Of a stretch of 64,000 nucleotides of DNA, positions 1 through 11,504 are shown in pieces. Both the position numbers and the translations under genes were made by a program. Below the pieces are notes generated by a model that was not told the origin of the DNA, did not search any database, and saw only the letters and a list, made by a program, of their open reading frames with translations. Where the stretch lies: NCBI GenBank assembly GCA_029204225.1, contig CM055113.1, positions 30,076,177 to 30,140,176 of the forward strand, read 5' to 3'. Position 1 is the first letter of the stretch. Each line of letters opens with the position of its first letter. This stretch comes from Diphasiastrum complanatum. Taxonomy: Eukaryota > Streptophyta > Lycopodiopsida > Lycopodiales > Lycopodiaceae.

Positions 1-828
1 CGCCAGCAGTGGAGGAGGCAAATTTTTTTTCTGAGAGCCGTTGGGCGTCCAATCTTCGCAAGTGAATACTTGGCAGGCATCTACTCGACGATACGAAGTT
101 GGTGTGCACGGTGCCGGGTGGGTCTGAGCTTCGTGGAGAGCGAAACGACCCAAATTCGATATTTGGTAAGTGTAGGCTTGATTTTTTGCAATTGTTGACA
201 TTGAGCTGTAGGCAACCAAATCGAGCGTAGTCTGGCTCTAGACCACCTTTCTTCACGCCCACAGTGATTTTTACCGCATCAGTTTTAGCCGTCACGACAC
301 GCCTAGCGAGATTTGAACACCACATTCCAAATGCTTGTGTATTTTGGCCATTTCCACATAATGGCTTGTTGGAAACCGAGTGAGGTGATGTCCTGAGCCT
401 AGAATGCATTTCCACATGCTTGCACAGACTCCTATGACCTCCATTCCGCCGTCTACGTCCGTATCACAAATTTCAATTTTCATGCCCTGATTCCATACTT
501 TTTAGGGTTAGGCGTGGACCATCGTGCAAACATCTGCTAGGGGCGCGGTTTAGGCCCACACTGCACTCCTTTATGCCTGCACGGACTCCGACGCTAACGT
601 CAGTCGCCTGTTATCCCTCATACAGAAATTATTCTATCCCACGCCCTAATCTCATGTTCTTCTTTGGCACTTGATATAATGTGTGAACTGAAATCGTTTC
701 TGATGTATGCTCTGGTATTTTGAGCTCTATTTGAGCTCGGTAATGTTGTTCAATGCAATGTATTTTTTTTTCTACTGAACGTTTGCCTGATTATTTGTTG
801 TTTGCAGGTTTAGGGTCGTGTTGATACG
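1..828. other. 5' flank of hAT-1, no coding gene
   Basis: No convincing open frame is present on either strand. Just before the first transposase ATG there is a pyrimidine-rich stretch followed by TTTGCAG (about 801-807). This looks like a 3' splice site, so the transposase may have a non-coding first exon within this stretch. The left end of the element is not recognisable and may lie outside the window. Confidence 0.4.
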
Positions 829-3800
829 ATGCCAGTGCGGGACCGAGGCCTTTGGGCCGAGGTTGAGCTTACCGACGGGGATGTGGGCACACACCATGGC
901 TCAGGCACCCGCAGATGGAGATGCTTGCATTGCGGTGGTCACTTCACGGGATCACTCACCAGGGTTAGGGCTCACTTGCTACGGGTCAGAGGGCCAGATG
1001 GGCGGACATTGGGCATATATGATTGCCCCAGGATTTCTGATGAGGATCTGCAGAGGTTGTCTACCATGTACGGGCCCGGTACTGCATCACAGGGTTCTAG
1101 ACAGGGACAGGCAGCAGGAGCAGCTACAGGTAGGCATGCAGGAGGGCTCACAGGCAGACAGGCAGGGCCTACCATGGATATTGGGCCCAGTACATCACGG
1201 GCAGGGCATGGTATAGCTGCGGGGCGTAGTACATCATGGGTTGGGCATGGTACAGGTGCAGGGCCCAGTACATCACGGGCAGAGCATGGTACAGCTGCAG
1301 GGCCCAGTACAACACGGGCAGAGCATGGTTTAGGTGCAAGGCCCAGTAGAGCACCTTCAGTTCCATCCGCAGCAGCAGCAGGACCATCAGATGAGCATGT
1401 TGGTTCAGCAGCAGCGGGTGCTTCTCGACCCTCCTCCTCGGCAGCAGATGCACCACATGCTTCGGCAGATGTTGCCAGAGAGAGTGACACACCCACAGAT
1501 CAGCCATCCGTTGGGCATGCCAGACCACGAGCACCATATACACAGCAGAGAGGGGTTAGGCCCAGGCAGCAGACCCTTGATCGATGCGGCTGGCAGAGAG
1601 AGCAGCAGGCCCGTTGCACTCGACTGTGTGGCCAGTTCTTTTACGAGTGCGGCATTGCTTTTGCTGTTGCTGACACTTGGGTGTTCAGGGAGTTCTGTGC
1701 ACACATGGCGGCCGTGGATGCTACATGGACACCTCCCAGGCGAGAGGCACTACGAGGCAGGTTGCTTCGTCAGGAGGAGGAGACCATCACGCGGGAGTTG
1801 AGTTCCATTCGCTCAGCTTGGCAGTAGTAAGTAACTTGTCTTTGTAATCTCTTTGCATGTGTTTAGGATTTACTGGTGCCGTAATTTTTGCATGTAGCTA
1901 ATGGGTGTTTTGCGACAGGTATGGATGCACGATACTGAGCGATGGATGGACCGACATTCGTCGGCGATCCGTCATCAATGTCTTGGTTTCTTGCCCGCTT
2001 GGCACAGTATTCCTACGTGGCGTGGATGCCACTCGAGGTGGTGACGCCATCACAGCCGATTTCATATGGGAGGTCATTAGAGATGTTATTGCTGACATCG
2101 GAGATGAGCACGTGGTTCAGGTTGTCACCGACAACGCCTCGAACTGCAAGCAGATGGGCGAGATTATGATGAGGGAGCACCCCTGCATTGTGTGGACACC
2201 CTGTGTTGCACATTGCATAGACTTGCTCATCCATGACCTATGTGCGCTTCCATGGATCAGAGAGGTATAGTTTGTTCTATTTGCTATGCTTTCTTCCTTC
2301 GATGCTGCTAACCACGTCTCAACTACTGTCTAAACTTTTTTACTGGGTGTTTGTGTTGCAGATCACTTCTACGGCCATGCGCCTGGTCACTTTTGTCACC
2401 AGGAAGAGGCGTGTGTTGGCCCTGTTCCGCACCTTCTCCACCCTAAACCTGAAGAAGCCCGCACCCACACGCTTTGCGTTTTACTTCTTGGTGCTAGAGC
2501 GATTGGTGGTGGTGAAGGATGCATTGCGGCGGATGGTTTCCAGCGTGGCCTTCCGGGACTTTACAGACCTCCCCCATTCGGCATTTTTCCAGTCCACTGT
2601 GTACGACGACGAGTTCTGGAGAGCTGCTGAGGAGATTAGTGGGATCCTACTACCCATTTACAGAGTGCTGCGTCTGGTAGACCGTGAGGGGTGCACCCTC
2701 GGTCTCATTTACGAGTTCATGGAGCGCATCGGCGAGGGGATTCTGTTGTCAGCCTTGGACGAGCATAGGTATGACTCTTCAGTGTCTAGTTTGTTGTTTC
2801 TCACTCGAGTCTGATAGGTTTCTTTTATGCTATGGTTTAGTGATTGTTGTAATTTGTCTGCTGCAGGAGGCGCGAGATCTCATGCATCTGGGAGGCCAGA
2901 TGGACTGACTACTTCCACCGACCCATCCACGCCGTAGCCCACATGTTACACCCCTTGTGGCACTCTACACGAGAGAGGGACGATCCGGAGCTGCACCGGG
3001 GATGGGTGGAGTACACGGAGCGCGTATGGCCCGGACCAGGTACGTGTGAGAAATCATTTGGTAGCAATGTTACTGCAGTATTGTACTCATTGGTAGTGTC
3101 TGAATTTGAGGGGTCTTACATGTGCCATGTTTTTCCTTTTGCCCATGCTCAGTGAGTTTCAGTTCCGAAGGTGGCCGTCCCAAAATAAAGACCAACTGCT
3201 CCATAGAAGATCTCCCTGAAATGGCCATCTCCAACTTTTGACTTCCTGCTTGCGTCTGGTGGGCGTTGTCGCAAATGAAACTAACCCAAGAAACAACATT
3301 GCAAGCCAGCTGCTCGCATTTGAGCGCTTCCAGTTTCCTTTCGATGGAGAGCAGGGTCGGCGGAGGGAGGTCAGCTGAGGCCCGTTACATGGTGGTGCAT
3401 CCACGGGCGCAGCACAGGTGACCTGAGGCGATTGGCTGAGAGAGTCCTTGCACAGGACTGTTCTGTAGGAGCTTGTGAGCGGAATTGGAGCACCTGGGCC
3501 TTGTATCACACGCAGAAGAGGAATAGGTTGTCCATCGAGCAGTGTAGGCGGTTGGTGTTTGTGAACACCAACGGCCGTATGCTGAGGCGCACACGAGGAG
3601 AGGGTCAGATGCTCGAGGTGAGTCACATCATCACCCCTTTTTTCTTGGTATGCTTTGGTGAATTGATTTGCTTTCAAAATATGCAGTGAGTTGCACAATA
3701 CCTGCCTAACAACAATGTATTGTTTTTGGTTGCAGGTGGACCCCGACACTTGCTTGGTGGATTCGATAGCTGCTGCTCCTCGGGCACCACCCACACAGGA

Positions 3801-4611
3801 GGAGATGGATGATGAGATCCATAGAGAGCTCTACAAACAGGCACAGGCTGACGCACGGGCTTTACGACGGCAGAGGAGGACAGAGAGGCAGAGGGAGAGG
3901 GCTGAGGAGGGAGATGACGAGGTCTCGGAGGGTGGAGAGATGCTCGGGGTAGACTATGTGGAGGAGGAGGAGTGGGTTGAGGGAGATACAGAGGAGGACG
4001 AGGAGATGTGGGCGGAGGCACAGGGGGATGACCTGGCTGACCTACTGGTGGACCCTGATGCAGAGACAGAGGAGCAACCAGCCATTCCTGCACGTAGGCC
4101 TAGGGGGAGACCTAGAGGTTCTAGGAGGGGGGGGCTGAGTACTCTTTTTGTAGACAGGAGTGGAGCATCACAGGCAGTCGTCGGCCAGGCATCATCACAG
4201 TGGGTAGGGCCATCCCAGGGCGTAGGGTTACGGCCACCTGACACACAGGCACGACGGAGTAGACACAGGGCTGGGGGCAGCCAGATGGGGGCCAGAGGAG
4301 GGGAGAGAGGCAGAGGCAGAGGCAGAGGTAGAGGCAGGGAGAGGGGGGTGGTCCAGAGCCAGGGCACGCAGCAGGGATCCAGAGCACGCAGCAGAGCCAG
4401 GGCCACACCACAACATATGGCTCCCTCCAGTTCCGATTCATCTGCGGACCCATGGGATCTGCAGTCCACAGATTCGGATGACTTATCCTACCATGACTCT
4501 GACGAGCCGTATAGTTTTCATTACATTCATGGAACATCATTGTACCCCTTTTTGGTGCCATGTGGCCCGATATTATATATTATGATGATCCTATTCACAG
4601 CATTGTCGTGA
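829..4611 (+). pseudogene. hAT transposase (BED finger, DUF659, C-terminal dimerisation domain), multi-exon, damaged
   Basis: Exons read by eye are 829-1823, 1919-2264, 2362-2768, 2867-3039, a damaged block about 3153-3620, and 3736-4611. All introns inferred have GT...AG ends. Residues 32-66 form a BED-type zinc finger (C32, C35, H49, C66). Exon 2 opens with YGCTILSDGWTD and carries VVTDNASNC; these match the two catalytic aspartate regions of hAT DDE transposases (DUF659). ACERNWSTW (about 3470-3500) matches the C-terminal dimerisation domain with the catalytic glutamate. The tail is acidic, then has an AT-hook-like RRPRGRPRG near 4100 and Arg/Gly-rich repeats. At least one frameshift lies in 3300-3400, just before the CERNWSTW block, where a frame with stops runs into the correct frame. 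A functional protein is therefore unlikely unless splicing bypasses it. The first exon's donor at 1824 (GTAGTAAG) was chosen because it joins in frame; the GTAAGT two bases later would create a stop. Confidence 0.8.
1193..1348 (+). repeat. 39-bp tandem repeat, 4 copies, inside hAT-1 exon 1
   Basis: Four head-to-tail 39-bp units encode 13-residue repeats of the type GPSTSRAEHGTAA between the BED finger and the DUF659 core. The unit length is a multiple of three, so the frame is kept. It is a low-complexity linker, not a domain. Confidence 0.85.
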
Positions 4612-5120
4612 TTCAGTATTGTTCTTTGTGGTTTTAGTTCAGTAACTTTGGTTTTATGGTTTATGATTTATGGTTGTAGAGAGAGAGAGAGAGAGAGTAT
4701 GGTTGTTTTGTCAAAAATTGTTTCATTTAAGGCTAAAGTTCAGAATGATTCAGCTAGGTTTTTGTTCAGCATGGTTTTAGTTCCGTTTGTTGTGAATCGT
4801 GATCAGAGAGATAGAGAGAGCGAGAATCAGAGAAAGGGAGATTCCTGCTATGTTCACTAGGAATGCCCCAATGTGTTCTCTTTTTTTTATATGGGATGCA
4901 GCTTTAGCGTAAAGGGACCATCCTGCACCTGAAACAGTCGGTAAACTACACAATCACCCTCGATCAGAGCTTTCATCTAATACCCATATTGCACAAAAAA
5001 ATTGCAAAAAAAAAAAAAAAAATTTCGATTCTACACGATTCTGGGAAAATCCCGAATAGCGAATCGGGATCGCGATTCTGATCGCGATTCTAAATCGCGA
5101 TTCGCGAGTCGCGGTGCAAC
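4612..5120. repeat. hAT-1 3' UTR and palindromic subterminal region
   Basis: No gene. There is a short GA run (about 4679-4697). From about 5026 the sequence becomes a dense set of short palindromes (GGGAAAATCCC, ATCGCGAT and relatives) reaching 5112, then the terminal GTGCAACTATGATAT. This is typical of the binding-site clusters near ends of hAT-type elements. Which protein binds them is inference. Confidence 0.55.
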
Positions 5121-5124
5121 TATG

Positions 5125-5176
<52 letters not shown>

Positions 5177-5180
5177 TAGA
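5121..5180. repeat. (TA)n tract flanked by TATGATAT / ATATCATA
   Basis: The TA dinucleotide run is bounded by TATGATAT on the left and its reverse complement on the right, making the whole tract palindromic. It separates the right end of hAT-1 from the left end of hAT-2. Confidence 0.9.
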
Positions 5181-5245
5181 TCCAGCGGAGTATGGATCCG
5201 CGGATCCCGGTACCGCGGATCCATACTGATCCGCGGTACCACAAT
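5181..5245. repeat. hAT-2 left palindromic cluster
   Basis: An inverted repeat with 15-base arms AGTATGGATCCGCGG and its complement spans 5189-5227 with a 9-base centre (ATCCCGGTA). It is followed by another CCGCGGTACC. The same core recurs at the right end of hAT-2. Confidence 0.8.
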
Positions 5246-5538
5246 ATATATTATTTTTTATTATTTAATATATCAATATTTTCTTTTTTAACCTAATCCC
5301 CCCCCCTCGCTTCATCTCTCTCCCTGCCCGTCGCGCCCTCTCTCCCTGTTGTCCGCGCCCTCTCTGTTGTATGCCCATCGCCCTACTGTCCGCGCCCTCC
5401 CGACTGTCTTCGCATTGCACTGATCGCGTCCTCCCCTGCTATTGCTATTTCGGCCTTTATTGTGGTGTTTTCAAGCCTTCCAACTCCTATCGCACCCACA
5501 GAGATCTCTGCCTTCTTTTCCCAGTCCTTTCTACAGAG

Positions 5539-8500
5539 ATGGTGCATTCCAACCTTGCCGATCTGTGGGACGAGGTGGAGATTGTCAGGCAGGTTCCCGA
5601 CAAGTCTAACAAGTCCGATGCAAGGATAGCGCGCTGTCGATATTGCCTGACCGAGTTCGTTGCCACCGCTCACTCGCCTTAAAGGCCACCTACTCGGCGC
5701 ACGCGCGAGAGATGGTGGCACACTGAATGCTGCCCCTTGTGCCAGCATGTCCGTTCCCGTCAGGCAGCGACTTTTGGATACCTACGAGCCACGTCTTGTG
5801 GCGGGGGAGAACACCATTTCGGAGGGTGTTCTTCGGTTTTGCACCGCTCCTTACGTGGTTGACCCCGAGTTGTTGCCTGCTTGGCTGGCACGCACGAGGA
5901 GAGGGAGTGCATCCTCGTCCAGTCCCTTTGCCCCTCATCCCTCTCAGACAGTTCCGCCTCACGCACCCCCATCTGCACCCATTCCGGTGGATCCTGTCCC
6001 ACCGCGTCCGCCAGTTGCCACTGTGGTTCCACCACCACCTACTGTTGCTCGCACTCCCCCAGTTTACGACTTTCTCATGGACTCTCCACCTCCCGAGCAG
6101 GAGCAGGCCCCGGATGCCAGTGACGAGGCCATCCAAGATGTTGAGGAGATCCCTTCCTCCCTCCCTTCACATCCGGATGACCTCCCTACCCAGCAGTTTT
6201 CGTATCCCATGCCAGATGTCCACCCTCCACCAGTGTACCCCACTTACGTTGCTGCACCCATCCCGGCCAGTGCATCCCACTCTCCCCATTCCACGTCTAC
6301 AGCTGATGCATCCACTAGTGCCCAGCCTGTCGCGTCATCATCCATTCTCGTCACGTTTGGTGCACCGTGCTGGAGGTCCGCTACCCGTCGCCCAGCTGGG
6401 AGAGTTCTTAGGCAGCAGAGCATTCGCGGCGCGCATCAGCCGCACATGGATAGAGAGGCCACACAGGCCGTGGCCAGCCTGATTTATGAGCTGAACCTTC
6501 CATTTGCCATCACCGACTCCAAGCCCTTCAGAAGGGCCTTCCGCCTTGCACAGTCTGTCAACCCTAGCTGGAGAGTCCCTAGTTCAGAGGTTGTCCGCAC
6601 ACACATGCTGAGGGATAGGGTCGAGTCATTGTCTAGAGAGATAGAGCCTCTACGTCGCCACTGGGCCACTTACGGTTGCAGCATCATCTCCGATGGCTGG
6701 ACAGATGTCAGGAGGAGGCCGATCCTCAACATATTGGTCTCCAACTGCATGGGCACACAGTTTTTGAGGGCAGTGGATTGCAGCAGGGGGGGGAGAGTCA
6801 TATCTGCAGAGTTCATGTTTGATGTCATCAGGTCTTCCATCCTGTCCATAGGCCCACAGCATGTCGTCACAGTGGTGACGGACAATGCCACGAACTGCAT
6901 TCAGATGGGTGTACTGCTAGAGGCCGAGTTCCCTCACATTGTTCATACCTCCTGTGCCGCGCACGGCATAGACCTTCTGATGGGGGACATAGGTGCACTT
7001 CCCTGGGTTAGAGCCATCGTCCGTGAGGCCCTCTTCCTGGTGACTTTCAAAAGTCACCAGGAAGAGGCGTGTTCTTGCCATGTTCCGGGTGTTCAGCCAT
7101 CTAGACCTCCGTAAGCCAGCCCCCACACGCTTTGCATTCGACTTGGTGGTCATCGACCGTCTGATCAAGGGTAGGGCGCAGCTTCTACAGATGGTTGCCA
7201 GTGATCTTTGGTGTGCCAGTACATTTCCGCGCACTGAGGATGGGGAGCACTTTTCTTCCACGATGAGGGGAGACCAGTTCTGGAGGGATGCACAGACATT
7301 GTCAGGACTGCTTCGAGCACTTTACATTGTGCTCCGCATGGCTGACAGCGAGGGGTCGACACTTGGACTGGTATATGAGCTCATGGACTGGATTGGACAG
7401 TTCCTACAGCTGCCCATCTTGCAGCCAGAGAGGTAAGCGGTATAGTAATGTAATTGGCCTTTATCTTTTTAGTAATTGCTAGTTTGTTTTTCTGTCAATG
7501 TTAAGTTTTTTCGTAATGCCCTACACCACATGCCTCTCACCTGCAGGATGACCGAGCTGAAGTTCATCTGGGAGACGCGGTGGAACTACTGCCACAGGAG
7601 TATCCACAGCGTTGCACACATACTGCATCCCCTCTTCCTCTCTCCGACACAGATCGCAGACAGGGAGCTCGAGGCCGATTGGCTTCAGTACATTCACAGA
7701 GTGGGTCCACACATTGGTTTGGATCCTATCAGGCTCATGGAGGAGCTCGCTACATTTCGTTTTGGCATGGGCACATTTGGCCACCCGGCTGCTCGGGATC
7801 CAGAGAGGAGGCAGCTACCCATTACCTGGTGGACCATGTTCGGTAGCACATACCCATCTATACAGCGTCTTGCACTGCGTGTCCTTTCTCAGGTATGCAT
7901 CTCATTTTATCCTCCATTGCTGTGTTTCGTTGAAGACAATGTGCTGAAGTATTTCAATGCACGTACCACAAGACTGTGCTGCCTCTGTGTGTGAGCGTAA
8001 TTGGAGCACATGGGCACTCATTCACACGAGGAGAAGAAACCGGTTGTCAGTGAGTCAATTGGAGCGGTTGTTGTTCTGTAGCACCAACGCACGTCTCGCC
8101 AGGAGACTTCCGACCATTACGAGCGCATTGCAGGTGATAAGCTAATCTTTCATAGCATGTTGGTTGACTCCTGGTATGTTGGTTTCATTTCTTGATAGAG
8201 TTGTCTCCCTGACATGCAAATTTTAAACCTTGCAGACGAAGATATATGATTTGGAGCGCCAGGTTGACTTGCCTACGGACAGCACCCATCCCATGCTTGC
8301 AGATGACCTGGGCACACAGTTGATGGCAGAGAGAGAGAGGGAGCTTGCCGAGATGAGAGAGAGAGAGAGCTTGAGCTTGAGCACAGAGAGCCTCCATTGT
8401 ACGAGGCAGATGAGCCAGTGTCAGAGGATGATCAGGATGAGGATGAGCCCATTCGGGTTGTGTTCGCTAGATCAGAGCGGGATGAGGCATATGATACAGG

Positions 8501-8635
8501 TGTTGGGCACACACCTAGAGCAGGGATCACAGGTGCATCACGTGGTAGAGGTGGGACACATGCCACAGATTATACTGGGAGACGGGCAGGGCACACAGGG
8601 GGGGCCAGTGGCATACCTTCCTATCTTGATATGAT
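5539..8635 (+). pseudogene. hAT-2 transposase, BED finger to dimerisation domain, frameshifted
   Basis: The start at 5539 begins a frame with a Cys-x2-Cys pair (CRYC) of a BED finger. The frame then breaks near 5675, and RLKGHLLG continues one frame over from 5675 to about 7050. The DUF659 core is intact: YGCSIISDGWTD and VVTDNATNC hold the two catalytic aspartates. A second frameshift lies in the A-run at about 7047-7050, after which RKRRVLAMFR continues. Introns are at 7433-7546 and 7893-7971. The acceptor before QDCAASVCERNWSTW reads CACAA where CACAG would be expected, so splicing there may be lost. A third slip lies in the GA/CTTGAG simple repeat at 8365-8390, after which the acidic tail continues. 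Compared with hAT-1, this copy lacks introns at the positions of hAT-1 introns 1 and 2 and shares the one after the (E/H)R position. Confidence 0.8.
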
Positions 8636-8639
8636 GGAG

Positions 8640-9252
8640 GAGGCTCCTAATAGGGGGCAAAGATTGAATAAACAAGTGAATCAGATACACGAATCGTAGC
8701 AGACAGATATTCACTTGAGATCATACAATCATTCAAAATAATATGCGCATAACAGCTACAATATTATCTATTGATCTTCTGATTTCAAGCATTGTGCGAC
8801 AAATCCACAGAGTGCATTGGCGTGAGAGAAATACAATTCTCTCACGAATAATGTCTTGCTCACTAGCGGACTTCTGGATCTGCTGATCCTTTTACAAAAT
8901 TGTCTCGCTCACAGGTGGACATGAATTCTGTATATTTTCATCTTACAATATTATGCATCAAGCAGAAAGTATATGGTTCGCGAACTTTTTCGTGTCGCAT
9001 CGTGTAACTTCCAGATCAAAAAGATTAAACATCTACAACTAATCACGAACTACAAGAGTGGCAGTAGCTTCTGCTGATGTCATGATACGCCCATTTCGTC
9101 AAGGAACTGTTTGAGCCAAATTATTTCATTGGCCATCTTTGTTGCTGCTACGTACTCTGCTTCGCAGGATGACTGAGCCACAATGGTCTACTTCTTGCGG
9201 ACCTAGAGAATTGATGCTCCTGACGCGATTGGTTTACCTTCCACAGCTGCTT
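8640..9252 (-). pseudogene. copia RNase H 3' fragment nested in hAT-2
   Basis: Reading the minus strand from about 9252 gives VEGKPIASGAS, then after two stops TIVAQSSCEAEYVAATKMAN and NEIIWLKQFLDE. This is the standard copia RNase H segment around the catalytic glutamate (SSCEAEY). The rest, down to about 8640, is too decayed to follow. The plus-strand hAT tail resumes at about 9255. No LTR is recognisable. Confidence 0.75.
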
Positions 9253-9254
9253 GG

Positions 9255-10411
9255 ATGTGTGCATCACAGAGCCATAGGCATTTCTATGACAGCACACCCG
9301 AGGAGTCACCAGATGACTTTGATTGTACCGATTGGGAGGCCATGCAGGGTCTGCATGGTGCACAGGATGAGGCACGGGATGATCCAGAGGATGGTGCTCA
9401 TGATGAGTCCCAGAGCCCAGAGCATTTGTATTCGGATGCCCAGCTGAAGACTTGATTGCAGACTTGGATTTAGAGGCCCAGTAGATGCCGAGCGTCAGGG
9501 CACCCCCATCCTCTCTAGCCAGCATGCCCTACACAGAGTCTCAGCCAGAGCAGCTACACGAGGTGCCTGTAGTTCCTCCAGTTCCTCAGAGGGTGTATGT
9601 GCGCCGCACAGCACCTCCAGTGCCACCGATACCGTTGAGGCCTGCAGCCCCTTCATCGCCATCCACTTTTGCAGCAGCAGGTCTCCATGGCAGGCCATCA
9701 TCTGTGCCCAGATCTTCTCTTGCAGCACCCACATCTACAGACGCTCCTCCAGTGGCAGCACCCACAGCACATCCTCCTCCATTGGCAACACCCACGGCAC
9801 CGGCTCCTCCTTTGGCAGCACCAAGGATGTACCAGTACCGTCCACCACAGCGCCCCTTTCAGTACTTATCGCCGCTGTACTTGCCTCCTGCAGGGACGGC
9901 CCCTCCACATCTAGTTCCTCCACCAGCAGCAGGCCCACGGGCACACACTCCTCGGACCTATCCTCCACTATCAGCTGCACAGGGACACCCATCCAAAGCT
10001 ACTCTATCCCAGTCGGCCGCAGCTTAGGCCCAGCCTAGTCAGCCAGGTGATCTGCATGGGGGTGATGAGGCATTGACGGCTCCCCTCATCCGCAAGAGGC
10101 CAGGAAGGCCCAAGGGTGCACCGAACAAGAAAGGTAGGGCACAGAAACTGCCAGGGAAGAGAGGACGACCTTGCAGGGCTCCAGTTGCTGGCAGAGGTGC
10201 AGTATTACAGCCAGCTGCAGCAGGTGGTGTTGGTTTAGCCTGCTTGGGGGCTGATGCGGAGGCAGATTGGGAGGATGAGGATGACGAGTCTTCCCCCTCA
10301 AATACACAGCCCATGCCAGTACCAGACAGACATAGATATCAGTTGCGAGAGTCAGCTCGAGGCCCTGAGTTGTCTCCGGAGCCTTCATCTGAGTTTGAGG
10401 CAGAGCATTGA
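9255..10411 (+). pseudogene. hAT-2 transposase C-terminal tail, Pro-rich with AT-hooks, broken
   Basis: An acidic segment (9290-9455) is followed in another frame by a Pro/Ala/Ser-rich stretch (9485-10024). One in-frame TAG (10025-10027) separates it from the final part (10073-10411), which has two AT-hook-like blocks, RKRPGRPKG and GKRGRPCR, then an acidic WEDEDDESS and a TGA. The composition matches the tail of hAT-1 (AT-hook, acidic, Gly/Arg-rich). I read it as the displaced end of the hAT-2 transposase, cut off from the body by the copia insertion. Confidence 0.65.
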
Positions 10412-10910
10412 TTGTAGCTCTATCATTTTATTTTAAGCAGTTTGATATCATGTTCCATGTTTGGCGGCCAGATAGTCGAACACGGTATTCAGACCATTTT
10501 TCATATTATATTTAGTGTTGGACGTATTCTATTCACTGCACAATGTGTATTTGTCAATTTGTAATTGTGATGTTCTACTTGCAGTTTTACTTCAAATGGT
10601 GTGTGCATGTTTTCAATTAGTTTTCACTATAGAGTTTGAGAGCATATGCAGAACACAGAAATACAACCCCCCTGATAGCATTTCATAATCACATACATCA
10701 GATTGCAATACACAAGGCAAGCATTGCACAAATAACACACCGTACATTAATTCATCAGATGTATCAAAATTACAATACGTATTCCCGCCGCATACGGCTG
10801 GGGCTGTTCTTTACACCATGCTAGACACTAAATACTGCCTCATCTACTGATGAACATTACATAACAACAATCAGCCACATACGGCTAGACCCCATCTATG
10901 CTAAACATTC
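10412..10910. other. hAT-2 intergenic stretch, no gene seen
   Basis: AT-rich sequence lies between the 3' ends of the two convergent hAT-2 frames. I see no clear structure apart from plausible polyadenylation-type AT-rich motifs. Confidence 0.5.
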
Positions 10911-11234
10911 CTATGGATCCTCCACTGACTCCACGCCCTCGTCAGGAGCATTGTTATGTCGCTCTCGCTCTGCCTCCTGGTCATCCCGACGTCTGGCCGC
11001 CCTTTCCCTGACCATGATGAGCTGCCGTCGTGTGAAGTTCATTCCAATCTGCTCATCCAAATCCAGCTCGACAGCAGGGGCAGGGGCCACAGCGGGGGCG
11101 GGGATCTGCAGCTCTGGGTGTCTCTGCCGAGTCTCTCGCAGCATCTCTGCAATGTCTGCCTCTTGCTTCCGATGCCTTTCGTTGTGCCTTCGGACCTCTT
11201 CCTCGAGCTTCCTCCTGGCTTCGCCCTCCGCCAT
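10911..11234 (-). CDS. small charged coiled-coil-like protein in hAT-2 (107 aa)
   Basis: ATG at 11234, stop at 10911. The first ~40 residues are Glu/Arg/Lys-rich with heptad-like spacing (RRKLEEEVRRHNERHRKQ), suggesting a helical or coiled-coil segment. A Pro/Ala linker (PAPAVAPAPAVE) follows. A second charged helix contains FTRRQLIMVRERAARRRD, then an acidic end. It is GC-richer than flanking DNA, has no internal stop, and lies inside the inferred hAT-2 ends, convergent to the transposase. I do not recognise the family. It could be an accessory protein carried by the element, a captured host fragment, or a chance frame. A plant hAT with a second gene would be unusual, so confidence is moderate. 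Confidence 0.5.
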   Translation of the reverse strand: MAEGEARRKLEEEVRRHNERHRKQEADIAEMLRETRQRHPELQIPAPAVAPAPAVELDLDEQIGMNFTRRQLIMVRERAARRRDDQEAERERHNNAPDEGVESVEDP

Positions 11235-11261
11235 CTCACGACACCCTGTTGCTCGAAATGA

Positions 11262-11455
11262 CCCTCACAGCCTCTCACAGCCTCTCAATGGCTCTCACTG
11301 GCTCTCTCACAGCCCCCCTCTCACAGCCTCTCACTCGGTCTGTGACACAGCCTCTCACAATGCCTCTCTCTCACAGCCTCCCACTGGCTCTCCCTCACAA
11401 CTTCTCACAATGCCTCTCACAGCCTCTCACTGGCTCTCTCGCTGTCTCGTGAGTG
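11262..11455. repeat. degenerate CTCACAGCCTCTCA minisatellite
   Basis: Imperfect tandem units built from CTCACAGCCTCTCACTGGCT-like words fill this stretch just upstream of the reverse-strand gene. It is probably part of that gene's 5' region or a subterminal repeat of hAT-2. Confidence 0.8.
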
Positions 11456-11504
11456 CCTATTTAACCCCACAGCCTGTTTCCCAATTTGCTTTTGTTGATA
11501 ATCC

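Larger units (their letters stand above)
829..5130 (+). mobile_element. hAT-1: DUF659-type hAT DNA transposon (right part)
   Basis: The transposase-bearing element runs from the left of the window to the (TA)n tract near 5121. Its right end contains three copies of ATCGCGATTCT-like palindromes (5030-5112) and finishes GTGCAACTATGATATAT. This terminal string is nearly the same as the right end of hAT-2 (GTGCCACTATGATATAT at 12227-12243), which supports it being a true terminus. The left terminus is not seen. Cut-and-paste hAT elements move by a DDE transposase with a hairpin intermediate at the flanking DNA; this is family knowledge, not something visible here. Confidence 0.65.

Noticed and set aside
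972..1496. Reverse-strand frame of 174 codons
   Set aside because: Shadow of hAT-1 exon 1; the plus strand carries the BED finger and repeat linker.
3159..3794. Reverse-strand frame of 211 codons
   Set aside because: Runs against the damaged hAT-1 exon carrying ACERNWSTW on the plus strand; no recognisable motif of its own.
3954..4469. Reverse-strand Leu/Pro-rich frame
   Set aside because: Shadow of the acidic and Gly/Arg-rich transposase tail.
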